A stretch of 64,000 nt of DNA from Methanohalophilus mahii DSM 5219 (GTDB lineage: Archaea > Halobacteriota > Methanosarcinia > Methanosarcinales > Methanosarcinaceae): assembly GCF_000025865.1 (NCBI RefSeq), contig NC_014002.1, forward strand, positions 806,001 through 870,000, read 5' to 3'. Shown in pieces: positions 54,294 through 63,848 of this stretch (position 1 is the stretch's first letter; the number at the start of each line of letters is the position of its first letter). Made by a program: the position numbers and the translations under genes. Below the pieces are notes generated by a model that was not told where the DNA came from, searched no databases, and was given only the letters and a program-made list of their open reading frames with translations.

Positions 54294-54327
54294 TATATCC
54301 CTTCGTTTTCTTCTCTTGGTTATAACT

Positions 54328-55809
54328 TCAATTCATTAGCTGGTTTATTGCATTTATCACAGCCTCAACGGATGCTGTGATTATATCTGTACGGGCACCC
54401 CTGGAGGAAACAATTTTTCCGTCCTTGGAAAGTTTAACACGCACTTCCACCAGAGCATCAGTACCGCCGGTAATCGCATCAACGTGATACTCTTCCAGCT
54501 GGATATCACCGATACCCGATACGGCCTTGCGGATTCCTTTTACGACTGCATCAACGGGGCCATCCCCGATATCGGCCTCGACGACTTCCTCGCCATCCAC
54601 GGTTATCCTTACCGAGGCTGTGGGCATTACCTGATTACCGGATACGATAGTGAAATCTTTGAGTTTGACCCGGGATTCCCTGTAAATATTCAGTACAGTA
54701 TCGGCAATTGTCTGCAAATCGGAATCTGTGACATGTTTTCCATGGTCACCGATTTCCTTGACCCGGGCGAGAATCTCCCTGAGCTGGGAATCGTCTACTT
54801 CCAGTCCCAGTTCTTTCAATGCCAGGGTTACTGAGCTTTTGCCGGCGTGTTTGCCCAGCACTATCTTTCTTTCCCTGCCCAGCACTTCAGGTTTCAGGGG
54901 CTCATAGGTCGAAGTGTCTGCCAGGAGTCCGTGTACATGGATACCGGCTTCATGGGTAAATGCATTACCTCCAACAAGCGATTTGTTGATCGCCACAGGT
55001 ATGCCGGTCAAGCGGCTGACCAGTCTGGATGTTTTATAAATTTCTTGTGATTTTATACCGGTCCTGTGATCATAAAGCCATTCCAGGATCATCACAACCT
55101 CTTCCAGCGAGGTATTTCCGGCCCTTTCACCAATCCCGTTTATGGTCATATGGGCTTCTCCTGCTCCGGCTTTCAGGGCAGCTATGGTATTGGCCACAGA
55201 TAGTCCGAAATCGTCATGACAGTGAATGCTTACCGGTACACTGCATGCACTGGAAAGTTCGCTGAAAATCTTCTCTGTTTTTTCGGGAACCAGCATTCCC
55301 ACGGTATCACAGTAGCATAACCTGTCGGCTCCGGCATCTATTCCGTCCTGATAGAGGCTCTTCAGGAAATCAAAATCTGCTCTGGATGCATCTTCCCCAC
55401 TGAATTCAACAATCAGACCATGATCCTTTGCGTATTCAATTACACTGGTTGACATTTCCCTGACTGCTTGCCTGTCCTTTTTCAATTTCACATTGATATG
55501 CAGGTCTGATACAGGTGCGACTAGATGGATGGAATCCACATCACATTCCAGAGCGTAGTCTACATCCCGCTGCATTATACGGCAATAACTACATATTTCA
55601 GAATCAAGGCCTTCAGCAGTAATGCCTCTTATAGCGTTTCTCTCACCTTCGGAGGTGATGGCAGAGCCTGCTTCGATGATGTGTACTCCCATTTCGTCCA
55701 GTTTACGGGCGATCCAGAGTTTTTCTTCGCAAGTCAGTGCTACACCGGGTGTCTGTTCACCGTCTCTCAGAGTAGTATCCAGAAAGCGTACATTTTCGAA
55801 TAATACAAT
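54328..55809 (-). CDS. cimA: (R)-citramalate synthase-like enzyme with no standard start codon
   Basis: About 493 residues of the LeuA/CimA family. After the N-terminal [17 protein letters not shown] (metal and acetyl-CoA site) come [44 protein letters not shown] and the C-terminal LeuA dimer domain. It is closer in these parts to Methanocaldococcus CimA than to LeuA, and sits ahead of ilvB, fitting isoleucine synthesis through citramalate. The N-terminal frame has no ATG, GTG or TTG: a TGA at 55813-55815 is followed by GGG, then ATT at 55809. ATG 55692 would lose the catalytic N-terminus. An ATG one frame off at about 55793 suggests a lost base (ATG-GTA-CGC expected). The 5' end is therefore uncertain. 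Confidence 0.8.
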   Translation of the reverse strand: MVLFENVRFLDTTLRDGEQTPGVALTCEEKLWIARKLDEMGVHIIEAGSAITSEGERNAIRGITAEGLDSEICSYCRIMQRDVDYALECDVDSIHLVAPVSDLHINVKLKKDRQAVREMSTSVIEYAKDHGLIVEFSGEDASRADFDFLKSLYQDGIDAGADRLCYCDTVGMLVPEKTEKIFSELSSACSVPVSIHCHDDFGLSVANTIAALKAGAGEAHMTINGIGERAGNTSLEEVVMILEWLYDHRTGIKSQEIYKTSRLVSRLTGIPVAINKSLVGGNAFTHEAGIHVHGLLADTSTYEPLKPEVLGRERKIVLGKHAGKSSVTLALKELGLEVDDSQLREILARVKEIGDHGKHVTDSDLQTIADTVLNIYRESRVKLKDFTIVSGNQVMPTASVRITVDGEEVVEADIGDGPVDAVVKGIRKAVSGIGDIQLEEYHVDAITGGTDALVEVRVKLSKDGKIVSSRGARTDIITASVEAVINAINQLMN

Positions 55810-56007
55810 CCCTCACGATTTTTATGAATATTGTGCAACCATGTGACACGTTCATATTAAATATAAGTTCGCGTTGGCCACATATCTGTCAGGCTTTCAT
55901 GTATACAAAGGGTATAGAGCATGAAATGCTGTGAAAAGTAGAATTCTATTATTAAAATAATTGATGGTATAAGCCGTTTTTAATGTGAAAAAGTAAGTGG
56001 AGAAGTA

Positions 56008-57060
56008 TTAGAAATACTTCCCTACATTTTTAGCTGCTTTTGCGACAAGAGAGGCGCTTGCTTTCAGGTCATCAATGGAAATCACTTCTACCGGGGAGTG
56101 AATATACCTTGCGGCCACACTGATAGTACTTGAGGGTACACCCTCTCTTGTCAGGTGTATTGCCGTTGCGTCGGTAGTTCCTCCGTCTCCCACATCGAGC
56201 TGGTGGGGCAGGTCATTCTCCTGTGCTGTTTCCTTTAGCCATTTGACAACCTGCTTGTCTGCCATCAGGCCCCTGCCGGCACCATCAACCACAGTAATTA
56301 CCGGACCTTTGCCTACTTCCAGGGCTGAATCCTTCTTTTCTATACCGGGATGATCACCGGGGATGGTGACATCTGTTGCAATTGCAATATCCGGATTCAG
56401 ACCGAAAGCAGATGTACGTGCACCTTTAAGCCCCACCTCTTCCTGAACCGTTCCCACAGCATAAATTGTGGCATCAATGTCCATTTCGGAAATTTGTTTC
56501 AGGGCGTCAATCACCATGGCCACTCCAACCCGGTTATCAAAGGCTTTGGAGGTGTAGAGACCGTTTTGCAATGCCACGAAGTTCCTGTCTATAGAAATGG
56601 GTGTACCAACTTCAATCCCTAAGTTTTCAGCATCTTCCTTGTCCTTTGCCCCGACATCCACAAACATTTCTTCTGCCTTTATCGGTTTCTTTTTATCCTC
56701 ATCTTTCATTACATGAGGGGGTTTGGAACCGATGACACCCGGGATTGGTCCCTTGTTGGTGTGCACCATGACACGCTGGCTGTGCAGAGTCTGGTCAAAC
56801 CATCCACCTATAGTCACAAACCGGAGAAATCCATTCTCATCGACATATTTTACCATCAGGCCTATCTCATCCATGTGTGCGGCAAGCATAATGGACGGAC
56901 CTGTTCCCTTTTTGGTACCTATGAGATTTCCCATTTTATCTACTTCTATGGTATCGACATAAGGTTTGATTTCCCTTTCCATGATTTTGCGGATTCCTTC
57001 TTCATTACCGGAAATTCCGTGGGCGTTTGCCAGTTCTTCAAGAAGTTTTTCTATTTCCAT
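56008..57060 (-). CDS. M42-family aminopeptidase (TET-like)
   Basis: A 350-residue M42 metallopeptidase: MLAAHMDEIGLMVKYVD (zinc His, Asp), KAFDNRVGVAMVIDAL (bridging Asp), VGTVQEEVGLKGARTSAF (catalytic and metal Glu), IATDVTIPGD, and GTTDATAIHLTREGVPS with a final YIHSPVEVI. These enzymes form tetrahedral dodecamers that trim peptides released by the proteasome. A single gene, divergent from dinB. The 198 bases before it (55810-56007) hold only spacer and the cimA promoter region. Confidence 0.92.
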   Translation of the reverse strand: MEIEKLLEELANAHGISGNEEGIRKIMEREIKPYVDTIEVDKMGNLIGTKKGTGPSIMLAAHMDEIGLMVKYVDENGFLRFVTIGGWFDQTLHSQRVMVHTNKGPIPGVIGSKPPHVMKDEDKKKPIKAEEMFVDVGAKDKEDAENLGIEVGTPISIDRNFVALQNGLYTSKAFDNRVGVAMVIDALKQISEMDIDATIYAVGTVQEEVGLKGARTSAFGLNPDIAIATDVTIPGDHPGIEKKDSALEVGKGPVITVVDGAGRGLMADKQVVKWLKETAQENDLPHQLDVGDGGTTDATAIHLTREGVPSSTISVAARYIHSPVEVISIDDLKASASLVAKAAKNVGKYF

Positions 57061-57193
57061 TCGTATACCTTCCTTGATTCTTTCAGGTTTAATAGTCCTC
57101 CCGGGATAAATAGTTTTGAGTGCTTGATGAAAGGATGATTTATAGGCATCATAATATCTGGTGGAAACATTTTAATTCTGGACAACAGAAGAT

Positions 57194-58324
57194 ATGCAGA
57201 TGCCTGCCTCCCGAATAATTTTCCATATTGATATGGATAGTTTTTTCTCCTCGGTAGAAGTTCGCGAAAGACCATCCCTAAAGGGGCTCCCAGTCGTGGT
57301 TGGGTCTGACCCAAAAAAAGGGGAAGGAAGGGGTGTGGTAAGTACATGTTCCTACGAGGCGCGCAAGTATGGGATCCATTCGGCAATGCCTATTTCGAAA
57401 GCCTACATGCTTTGTCCGGATGCGGTCTTTTTGCGGGTGAACATGCCACTCTATAAGCAAGTTTCAGAAAATATAATGCTTCTGCTGCAGCGCTACACTT
57501 CTGTTTTCCAGCAGGTAAGTGTGGATGAAGCATATCTGGATGTTACTGATATTGTAATAAACTACACTGAGGCACAGGAACTTGCTCTAAGGATAAAGAA
57601 AGAGATGTATGATGAGGAGGGTCTCAACTGTTCTATCGGCGTAGCACCCAACAAGGTTGTGGCCAAGATTGCTTCTGATTACCAAAAGCCCGATGGTCTG
57701 ACGATTGTGAAGCCTGAAAATGTACAGGAATTCCTGTTTCCGATGGAAGTATCTGCCATTCCCGGTGTAGGCAGGCGTACCCGTGAGATCCTGGGAAAAA
57801 TGGATATCCGGACGATTGGTGACATGGCACGTACCGATGTGCAACTGCTTGTATCCCGTCTGGGCAAATCCGCCCTTAAATTGCGCCAGATGGCGCTGGG
57901 TAATTATCACAGTAAAGTGGCCGGGAAAACCGAGGTTAAATCCATCAGCAAGGAGGATACCTTTGAAGAAGATGTCGGGGATATAGAAATTTTAAGAGAA
58001 ACTATGGACAGACTTGCGCAACAGGTACACAGCAGGCTGGTCAGGCATGGTTATGTATTTCGTACTGTCAACCTAAAGATACGTTTTGAGGATTTTACTA
58101 CATACACACGGGCTTTTTCTCTCAGGGCAACCAGCAATGACCTTTCTGTGATCTGCAAGGTGGGCACCCGTATGTTAAATGAATTCAGCTGTAAGAAGAA
58201 GGTAAGGCTTATCGGGATAGGTGTGTCAAGCCTGATGAAGATTGATTCCCAACAGACTACTCTGGAAGATTTCATAAGAGGGGATCAGAATGAAAATGGA
58301 AACCTGATCAAACCCAGCAAATAA
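57194..58324 (+). CDS. dinB: DNA polymerase IV (Y family)
   Basis: A 376-residue Y-family polymerase with IFHIDMDSFFSSVEVRE (metal Asp), YEARKYGIHSAMPISKAY, VSVDEAYLDVTD (Asp-Glu pair), IPGVGRRTREILGKM (helix-hairpin-helix) and the little-finger domain. The C-terminus QQTTLEDFI is a PCNA-binding peptide. It copies damaged DNA. Its last 40 bases overlap the 3' end of the convergent DUF1624 gene. Confidence 0.95.
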   Translation: MQMPASRIIFHIDMDSFFSSVEVRERPSLKGLPVVVGSDPKKGEGRGVVSTCSYEARKYGIHSAMPISKAYMLCPDAVFLRVNMPLYKQVSENIMLLLQRYTSVFQQVSVDEAYLDVTDIVINYTEAQELALRIKKEMYDEEGLNCSIGVAPNKVVAKIASDYQKPDGLTIVKPENVQEFLFPMEVSAIPGVGRRTREILGKMDIRTIGDMARTDVQLLVSRLGKSALKLRQMALGNYHSKVAGKTEVKSISKEDTFEEDVGDIEILRETMDRLAQQVHSRLVRHGYVFRTVNLKIRFEDFTTYTRAFSLRATSNDLSVICKVGTRMLNEFSCKKKVRLIGIGVSSLMKIDSQQTTLEDFIRGDQNENGNLIKPSK

Positions 58325-59058
58325 AGGATCAGGATTAGGGCCGGCTGGTGCAACAGGTACATTGCAAGGGATCTTTTTCCCATTGCAGTGAGCAGTCGTA
58401 TCGGAGCAATATCTGTCATCTCAGGTATATTGAATCTTCTTTCATAGACGGGATACAGGTGGTTGCTGGTGGCAATTCCTATTAGTACAAGGCCAAACCA
58501 GGGAAACAGGGGAAAGTAATCAAGTGTCTGGAATGATGTGGAATGCAGTCCCAGCCACAAAAACCAGTCATTAGTCACAGTTATTGTTTTCAGGTAAAAT
58601 CCAATTAAGATTACAACTCCTGCGACAATCAGGTTGACATCTTTCTTTTCAATCAACGGATAGGCAACTATTATTGAGATTCCCAGAAAATGCAGTATCC
58701 CGAAAATGATTGGCATAGAGGGATACGCAAACCAGCTGACTAAAGTAATCAGACTTCCCCAGAGAAAGATCCGAATTCCCCTTTTTACATATTTGTGCCA
58801 GGGATTTCTGTTTTCGGGATGTTTCAAACGGTATCTTGAATAACTAAGGCTCAGGGCAATCCCTGCAGTATATATAAAAAGAACAGCTGAACTTCTGCCG
58901 ATTATCCATAATTTGCCCTGGTTAACTGCGAAAGAGAAATTGCCCAGCAGGTCCAGATCATAGAATGTATGATATATAATCATGAGGACAATGGCACAGC
59001 CCCGTAAAAGGTCAACTTCCCAGAAACGTTGTTCAGGCAGTACCATTGGTTTTACCAT
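58285..59058 (-). CDS. DUF1624-type membrane protein (acyltransferase-like)
   Basis: A 257-residue protein with about seven membrane helices. It has the start RFWEVDLLRGCAIVLMIIYH (E-x-D-x-x-RG), characteristic of DUF1624 and the heparan glucosaminide acetyltransferase fold, with a conserved His in the same helix, and later FPLFPWFGLVLIGIA and RSLAMYLLHQP. Members probably transfer acyl groups across the membrane. A single gene ending inside dinB; it lies just downstream of the zinc-ribbon gene. Confidence 0.8.
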   Translation of the reverse strand: MVKPMVLPEQRFWEVDLLRGCAIVLMIIYHTFYDLDLLGNFSFAVNQGKLWIIGRSSAVLFIYTAGIALSLSYSRYRLKHPENRNPWHKYVKRGIRIFLWGSLITLVSWFAYPSMPIIFGILHFLGISIIVAYPLIEKKDVNLIVAGVVILIGFYLKTITVTNDWFLWLGLHSTSFQTLDYFPLFPWFGLVLIGIATSNHLYPVYERRFNIPEMTDIAPIRLLTAMGKRSLAMYLLHQPALILILYLLGLIRFPFSF

Positions 59059-59073
59059 GAAAAAGGAATAATA

Positions 59074-59502
59074 TCATTTTTTCTTGCGCTTGCCGTGGAA
59101 TGTGGAGGCGAGATCTACTGCATAGGTCCCGTTTTCCTTGATTGCCATTATGATTTCCTTGCGTTCAAGCAGGGAATCAAGGTTCAACTCATAGGACCCC
59201 GGCCCAATAATACGTACAGATTCAACTTTCTCCCCATCATCTTCTATAATGGTGCTTTCTTTATGCTCAATCCCTATGAATTCATCAACATCATGAATGA
59301 ATTCTTCAGAAGGAGATGTCTTTTCTTTTCCCTCAGTAACTTCTTTGGTGGTTTCACTACCTTTCTCTACTTCATCAGTTTCCTTTTCGGACTCTTTGCT
59401 TACGTAGAGAAATTTGTTCCATCCACAGTTCGGGCAGCCATTGAGGATAACTTCGGCCCCGTCTTCAAATACAGTCTCACATTTAGTACATTTGTGAGGC
59501 AT
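59074..59502 (-). CDS. OapC/ArvC-like zinc-ribbon protein
   Basis: A 142-residue protein: an N-terminal zinc ribbon (PHKCTKCETVFEDG and GCPNCGWNKF), a long acidic, low-complexity linker (SEKETDEVEKGSETTKEVTE), and a C-terminal basic domain (ESVRIIGPGSYELNLDSLLE to STFHGKRKKK). The layout fits the archaeal OapC/ArvC zinc-ribbon group. Function is not established; the linker suggests disorder. It precedes DUF1624 by 15 bases on the same strand. Confidence 0.72.
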   Translation of the reverse strand: MPHKCTKCETVFEDGAEVILNGCPNCGWNKFLYVSKESEKETDEVEKGSETTKEVTEGKEKTSPSEEFIHDVDEFIGIEHKESTIIEDDGEKVESVRIIGPGSYELNLDSLLERKEIIMAIKENGTYAVDLASTFHGKRKKK

Positions 59503-59563
59503 TAGTTCACCGGTTTACTATTTGGATATCTGTCTTTTAACCCTTACGAGTAAATGGCTTATT

Positions 59564-60424
59564 TTAGTCGCTATATTTGCCAATAAGAGCTTTTAGTCTG
59601 TACTTTGTTTCGTAAGATATCATTTCAGAATCAGTCATTATTGCTCCATCAAGAGCATGCCTGCATTCACAATCCTGCTCAATATCAAGGGATTCAAGTG
59701 CCTGATGAATAATAGTTCTAACTGCTTTTTCGTTTTTTATTACATTTGCGATGATAGTTTCCATAGTCACATCTTCTTCATGCCATACATCATAATCGGT
59801 TACAGTTGCAATGGTGCTATAACAGATTTCGGCTTCCCGTGCAAGTTTTGCCTCAGGTATGGCAGTCATTCCTATTATATCAAAACCCAGTGACCTATAA
59901 ACATTTGATTCGGCTCTGGTCGAAAACTGGGGTCCTTCGATACATACGTAGGTCCCTTCCGGATGACTGTTGTAGCCGTTTGCGATTGCAATTTTATGGA
60001 GCAATTTTGACATCCCGGAACAAAAAGGATCAGCAAAACCCGTGTGAACAACTATATCCTGATCAAAGAACGTTGAAGGGCGAATTTTTGTCCTGTCATA
60101 TATCTGGTAAGGGATTACAATATCCTGAGGCTTTATATCTTCTTTCAGGCTTCCAACAGCTGAGGCAGCTATTATCTGTTTGACACCAAGTTTTTTCAGG
60201 GCAAAGATGTTGGCCCTGGAATTCAGGTTGGTTGGAGATACCCTGTGTCCTGTACCATGCCGTGGTAGAAAACAGACTTTCTTTTCGCCAAAATCTCCCA
60301 CTGTAATCGAGTCTGACGGTTTGCCAAAAGGTGTATCCACCTCTATCTGGCGGATGTTGTCAAATAGGCTTACGTCATATACGCCGCTTCCGCCGATGAT
60401 CGCAATATCTGCATGTCCCTTCAA
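59564..60424 (-). CDS. mtnP: S-methyl-5'-thioadenosine phosphorylase
   Basis: A 286-residue MTAP: IAIIGGSGVYDVSLF, FLPRHGTGHRVSPTNLN, AASAVGSLKEDIKP, CIEGPQFSTRAESN, MTAIPEAKLAREAEICY and the adenine loop TDYDVW (residues 209-214), with the two Asp residues that select a 6-amino base. It splits methylthioadenosine to adenine and methylthioribose-1-phosphate. It is the second, and canonical, family member in the window. The phosphoribosyltransferase gene lies 15 bases upstream in the same direction. Confidence 0.92.
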   Translation of the reverse strand: MKGHADIAIIGGSGVYDVSLFDNIRQIEVDTPFGKPSDSITVGDFGEKKVCFLPRHGTGHRVSPTNLNSRANIFALKKLGVKQIIAASAVGSLKEDIKPQDIVIPYQIYDRTKIRPSTFFDQDIVVHTGFADPFCSGMSKLLHKIAIANGYNSHPEGTYVCIEGPQFSTRAESNVYRSLGFDIIGMTAIPEAKLAREAEICYSTIATVTDYDVWHEEDVTMETIIANVIKNEKAVRTIIHQALESLDIEQDCECRHALDGAIMTDSEMISYETKYRLKALIGKYSD

Positions 60425-60439
60425 TTTATCACCTTATTT

Positions 60440-61138
60440 TCAAAGTTTTTTCCAGAATGTTTTGCCCTTTGTGGTTTCGGAAGTTAAAATTCCTCTTCTT
60501 TCCATTTCCCTTAGTACTTCAACAAGACGGCCTGGTTGGGCTATTTCAAAAGATATGGATTCCACTGAATGGTGCTTATAAAGGACATGTTTCAGAGCGG
60601 GAATGTCCCAGTATTCGACTTCTTCGCGCTCCATGGTGCCGGTAATGATGTCAGTCATATCCTCGATAAAATTCCAGGGATAGACTATCCATGCCCATTC
60701 CTCCAATCTTTCACCACAATAATCGGGTTCAAGGACAGAGTTGTAGAGATACTGCAGGGTAGCGGTCCTGATCTCTTTTGGTTCCTGCTTCTGGATATAA
60801 TCCTTTGCATGAAGCATACTCTGGCCACTGTCTGTTATATCGTCCACGATGAGTACCTTCTTGCCGGTAGCGGCACTTTCTGCCAGTGGGTAGCGTATCA
60901 GTGGCTCGTCTCCTGCAACGGCAGTTCCTGTGTAGTGTTCGATCTTGAGACTTGTAAGATCATCCAGTCCCAGAAAGTCACACATCACGCGACCGGCAAA
61001 CCAGCCACCTCTGGCCAGTGCAATAATGATATCGGGTTCATAACCAGATTTTTTAACGTCTTCAGAAACATCCCTGCAAAGATTATAGATGTAATCCCAG
61101 TTTGTAATAACACATTTGAATTTATCAGGTAATGCCAT
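60440..61138 (-). CDS. Purine-type phosphoribosyltransferase with C-terminal winged-helix-like extension
   Basis: A 232-residue protein. The PRTase domain (about residues 1-185) has PDIIIALARGGWFAGRVM and the PRPP motif KVLIVDDITDSGQSMLHA, like archaeal Gpt-type enzymes. The last 45 or so residues (ISFEIAQPGRLVEVLREMER, then RGILTSETTKGKTFW) look like a winged helix. It would turn a purine base into its nucleotide. Being in a unit with mtnP, it may recycle the released adenine, though Gpt-like enzymes usually prefer 6-oxopurines. The base is not determined. Confidence 0.78.
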   Translation of the reverse strand: MALPDKFKCVITNWDYIYNLCRDVSEDVKKSGYEPDIIIALARGGWFAGRVMCDFLGLDDLTSLKIEHYTGTAVAGDEPLIRYPLAESAATGKKVLIVDDITDSGQSMLHAKDYIQKQEPKEIRTATLQYLYNSVLEPDYCGERLEEWAWIVYPWNFIEDMTDIITGTMEREEVEYWDIPALKHVLYKHHSVESISFEIAQPGRLVEVLREMERRGILTSETTKGKTFWKKL

Positions 61139-61272
61139 TGATTTTCCTCCTGCTATGGGTTGGTTAACCGTGCTGTATTATATCTTTTTTCATGTAGTTT
61201 TTCCATGCACAACCTTTATGTACCATAATACCGTTATCAGGTTCCGCGACAAATGCAATATAAGCCACCCGT

Positions 61273-61347
61273 AGCGGGGTGGGGTAGCCAGGAGATCCCG
61301 ACGGGCTCATAACCCGTAGACCGATGGTTCGAATCCATCCCCCGCTA
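61273..61347 (+). tRNA. Initiator tRNA-Met (CAT), copy 1
   Basis: A 75-base cloverleaf: acceptor AGCGGGG with CCCCGCT, T arm GATGG TTCGAAT CCATC, anticodon CAT at 61308-61310 in stem ACGGG/CCCGT. The three G-C pairs next to the anticodon loop and the A1-T72 pair are those of an archaeal initiator. Identical to copy 2. No CCA is encoded. Confidence 0.95.
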
Positions 61348-61410
61348 TACATCTTTTAATTGAAGATGGCTGATTTTTGCTTTATTGTGTTCGTTGAAGT
61401 ATCCACCCGT

Positions 61411-61485
61411 AGCGGGGTGGGGTAGCCAGGAGATCCCGACGGGCTCATAACCCGTAGACCGATGGTTCGAATCCATCCCCCGCTA
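61411..61485 (+). tRNA. Initiator tRNA-Met (CAT), copy 2
   Basis: Identical in all 75 bases to the copy 138 bases upstream. The shared block also includes CCACCCGT before and TACA-like bases after the gene, so the unit was duplicated with short flanks. Anticodon CAT at 61446-61448. Confidence 0.95.
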
Positions 61486-61590
61486 TACACTCTTTTTTTG
61501 AACATATTAACTTTCATTTCAATTTCAAAGAGTATTACAGATATTGTCCAATATAGTCAAATTTAAGGGTCAGGAATCATTTTAGGGAGT

Positions 61591-62442
61591 ATGTTCCCAT
61601 TTCCTGCTGAATTGTTAGTCGTAGTTTTTGGTCTTGCAGCTGCTATGTCCTGGGGCACGGGGGATTTCAGTGGCGGTATTGCGACCAGAAAAACCAGTGT
61701 TTACATAGTTGTTATGATAACCCAGTTCATAGGTTTCTTCTTGCTTATTACTACAGGCCACATAACCTCGGAACCATTTCCTCTAAAAATTGATTATTTA
61801 TGGGGCCTTCTGGTAGGTGTATTCGGGAATATAGGAATTCTTTCCCTTTACAAGGGACTTTCATCGGGAAAAATGGGACTTGTAGCGCCTGTTTCTGCAG
61901 TTGTCGCTGTTCTTGTTCCTGTTATTTATAGCCTTTTTACAGAAGGGGTGCCTGCATTCCATAAATTTTTGGGATTTAGCATTGCTCTTGTAGGTGTATG
62001 GCTGGTCTCAAGCAGCAGCAGTATGTCAAAAATCAATATGGGTGATCTTAAATTCCCCTTTATTGCAGGACTGGGATTTGGATTGGCTTACATATCGATT
62101 AGCAATTTCAGTGGAGTCTCAATCTTCTGGACACTGGCAGTTGCTAAAATTGAAGGTGCAGCAATATTGCTATTGTTTCTACTCTCAAAAGGCAATCTAG
62201 GCATACCGTCTAGAAAAGTGGCTCTGCCTATTCTTATCGCAGGTGTTGGTGACACTGCAGGCAGTATCTTTTTCACAGCAGCAAGTCAGGTGGGAAGGCT
62301 GGATATTGCGACGGTTACATCTGCTCTTTACCCGGCAGGCACAGTCCTGCTTTCCTGGATAGTGCTTGGCGAATATCTATCTTCCAGACAATGGATGGGA
62401 GTATTGATGGCTTTGTTTTCAGTTATTTTATTGTCTGTTTGA
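61591..62442 (+). CDS. EamA/DMT-family transporter
   Basis: A 283-residue membrane protein with ten helices in two repeated halves (LLVGVFGNIGILSLYKGLSS in the first, GVGDTAGSIFFTAASQVGRL and VLLSWIVLGEYLSSRQWMGV in the second). The GEYLS-x-x-QWxGV closing motif is typical of EamA exporters. The substrate cannot be told. It starts at ATG 61591 after GGGAG. A lone gene downstream of the initiator tRNAs; the 105 bases between hold only AT-rich spacer. Confidence 0.85.
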   Translation: MFPFPAELLVVVFGLAAAMSWGTGDFSGGIATRKTSVYIVVMITQFIGFFLLITTGHITSEPFPLKIDYLWGLLVGVFGNIGILSLYKGLSSGKMGLVAPVSAVVAVLVPVIYSLFTEGVPAFHKFLGFSIALVGVWLVSSSSSMSKINMGDLKFPFIAGLGFGLAYISISNFSGVSIFWTLAVAKIEGAAILLLFLLSKGNLGIPSRKVALPILIAGVGDTAGSIFFTAASQVGRLDIATVTSALYPAGTVLLSWIVLGEYLSSRQWMGVLMALFSVILLSV

Positions 62443-62528
62443 TATGATACTGACCATTTGTCACAAAATAATTATATAAAACAATCGAGTACTATTGAAG
62501 CAGAACTTAAAAAAGGACGATCCCTATT

Positions 62529-63848
62529 ATGGTAATGGACAAACTCAGTAATTCCCTGCAGGATGCCCTCAAAAAACTCGTAGGTGCCGGACGCATTGAT
62601 GAGCGGACGGTAAACGATGTTGTAAAGGATATCCAGAGGGCACTTCTTCAATCCGATGTTAATGTCAAGATGGTGATGCAGCTTTCCAAGAGCATAAAGG
62701 AGCGAGCTCTTGATGAGGACGTGCCCCAGGGTATGAATCCCCGGGAACATGTGATACGCATCGTTTATGAGGAACTGATGAAAATTGTGGGCGAAGGTAC
62801 TGATATCCCGCTAAAGCCCCAGAAAATAATGATGATTGGATTGCAGGGTAGTGGTAAGACTACAACCACGGCCAAACTTGCCCGTTATTTCCAGCGCAAA
62901 GGGCTCAAACCTGCTGTGGTCTGTGCTGATACTTTCAGGCCCGGGGCTTACCAGCAGCTGAAAACCCTCTGTGAATCCCTGAATGTGGCATTCTATGGTG
63001 AAGAAGGCAATCCTGATGCTGTGGGTATAGTCGAAAGGGGACTTGCTGAAATTGACAAATATGATGTGAAAATCATTGATACGGCAGGTCGCCACTCTCT
63101 TGAAAGCGATCTTATAGATGAGATGGAGAGAATCCACGCAATTTCCAGTCCTGATTATAAATTGCTTGTACTTGATGCCGGTATAGGTCAACAGGCAAGC
63201 GAACAGGCAAAAGCATTCAACGACTCAGTTGGAATTTCCGGTGTTGTAATCTCAAAACTTGATGGTACCGCAAAAGGTGGTGGTGCTATGTCTGCTGTTG
63301 CTGCAACCGATTCCTCGATAGCCTTCATCGGTGTTGGTGAAACACCACAAGATCTGGAAAAATTCGAGGCAGATAGGTTCATTTCCCGCCTGCTTGGGAT
63401 GGGTGATCTCAGGTCCCTGATGGAAAAGGCAGAAGAATCCCTCTCAGAAGATGAACTCGATGTCGAGTCCATGATGAAGGGGAAATTTACCCTCAAGGAC
63501 ATGTACAAGCAGCTTGAAGCCATGAACAAGATGGGTCCCATGAAGCAGATCATGCAAATGTTGCCACTGGGTGGTATGGGTATGAAAGTTTCCGATGAGG
63601 ATTATGAAGTTACGGGACAGAAAATGGCACAGTACAAAACCCTCATGGATTCAATGACAGAAGAGGAAATGACAAATCCACGCATTATCGGCAGTTCCCG
63701 CATTAAAAGGATATCCATAGGTGCTGGTTCTAATCCGGAAACAGTTCGTGAGCTGCTGAAATATCACAAACAGATGCAAAACGCCATGAAAGGTATGCGT
63801 GGCGGCAAATTCAACATGAAGAAAATGATGAAGAAAATGGGAATGTAA
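62529..63848 (+). CDS. srp54: Signal recognition particle GTPase SRP54
   Basis: A 439-residue SRP54/Ffh: an N domain, the G domain with [18 protein letters not shown] (P-loop), [23 protein letters not shown] and [14 protein letters not shown], and a Met-rich M domain ending MKKMGM that binds SRP RNA and signal sequences. It targets membrane and secreted proteins. The start may be ATG 62529 or 62535. A TATA-like AATTATATAAAAC at about 62469 fits its promoter. Confidence 0.95.
   Translation: MVMDKLSNSLQDALKKLVGAGRIDERTVNDVVKDIQRALLQSDVNVKMVMQLSKSIKERALDEDVPQGMNPREHVIRIVYEELMKIVGEGTDIPLKPQKIMMIGLQGSGKTTTTAKLARYFQRKGLKPAVVCADTFRPGAYQQLKTLCESLNVAFYGEEGNPDAVGIVERGLAEIDKYDVKIIDTAGRHSLESDLIDEMERIHAISSPDYKLLVLDAGIGQQASEQAKAFNDSVGISGVVISKLDGTAKGGGAMSAVAATDSSIAFIGVGETPQDLEKFEADRFISRLLGMGDLRSLMEKAEESLSEDELDVESMMKGKFTLKDMYKQLEAMNKMGPMKQIMQMLPLGGMGMKVSDEDYEVTGQKMAQYKTLMDSMTEEEMTNPRIIGSSRIKRISIGAGSNPETVRELLKYHKQMQNAMKGMRGGKFNMKKMMKKMGM

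Noticed and set aside
61273-61485. Integration site at the duplicated tRNA
   Set aside because: The second copy is a complete gene only 138 bases away, and nothing resembling an integrase or foreign DNA lies between or beside them.
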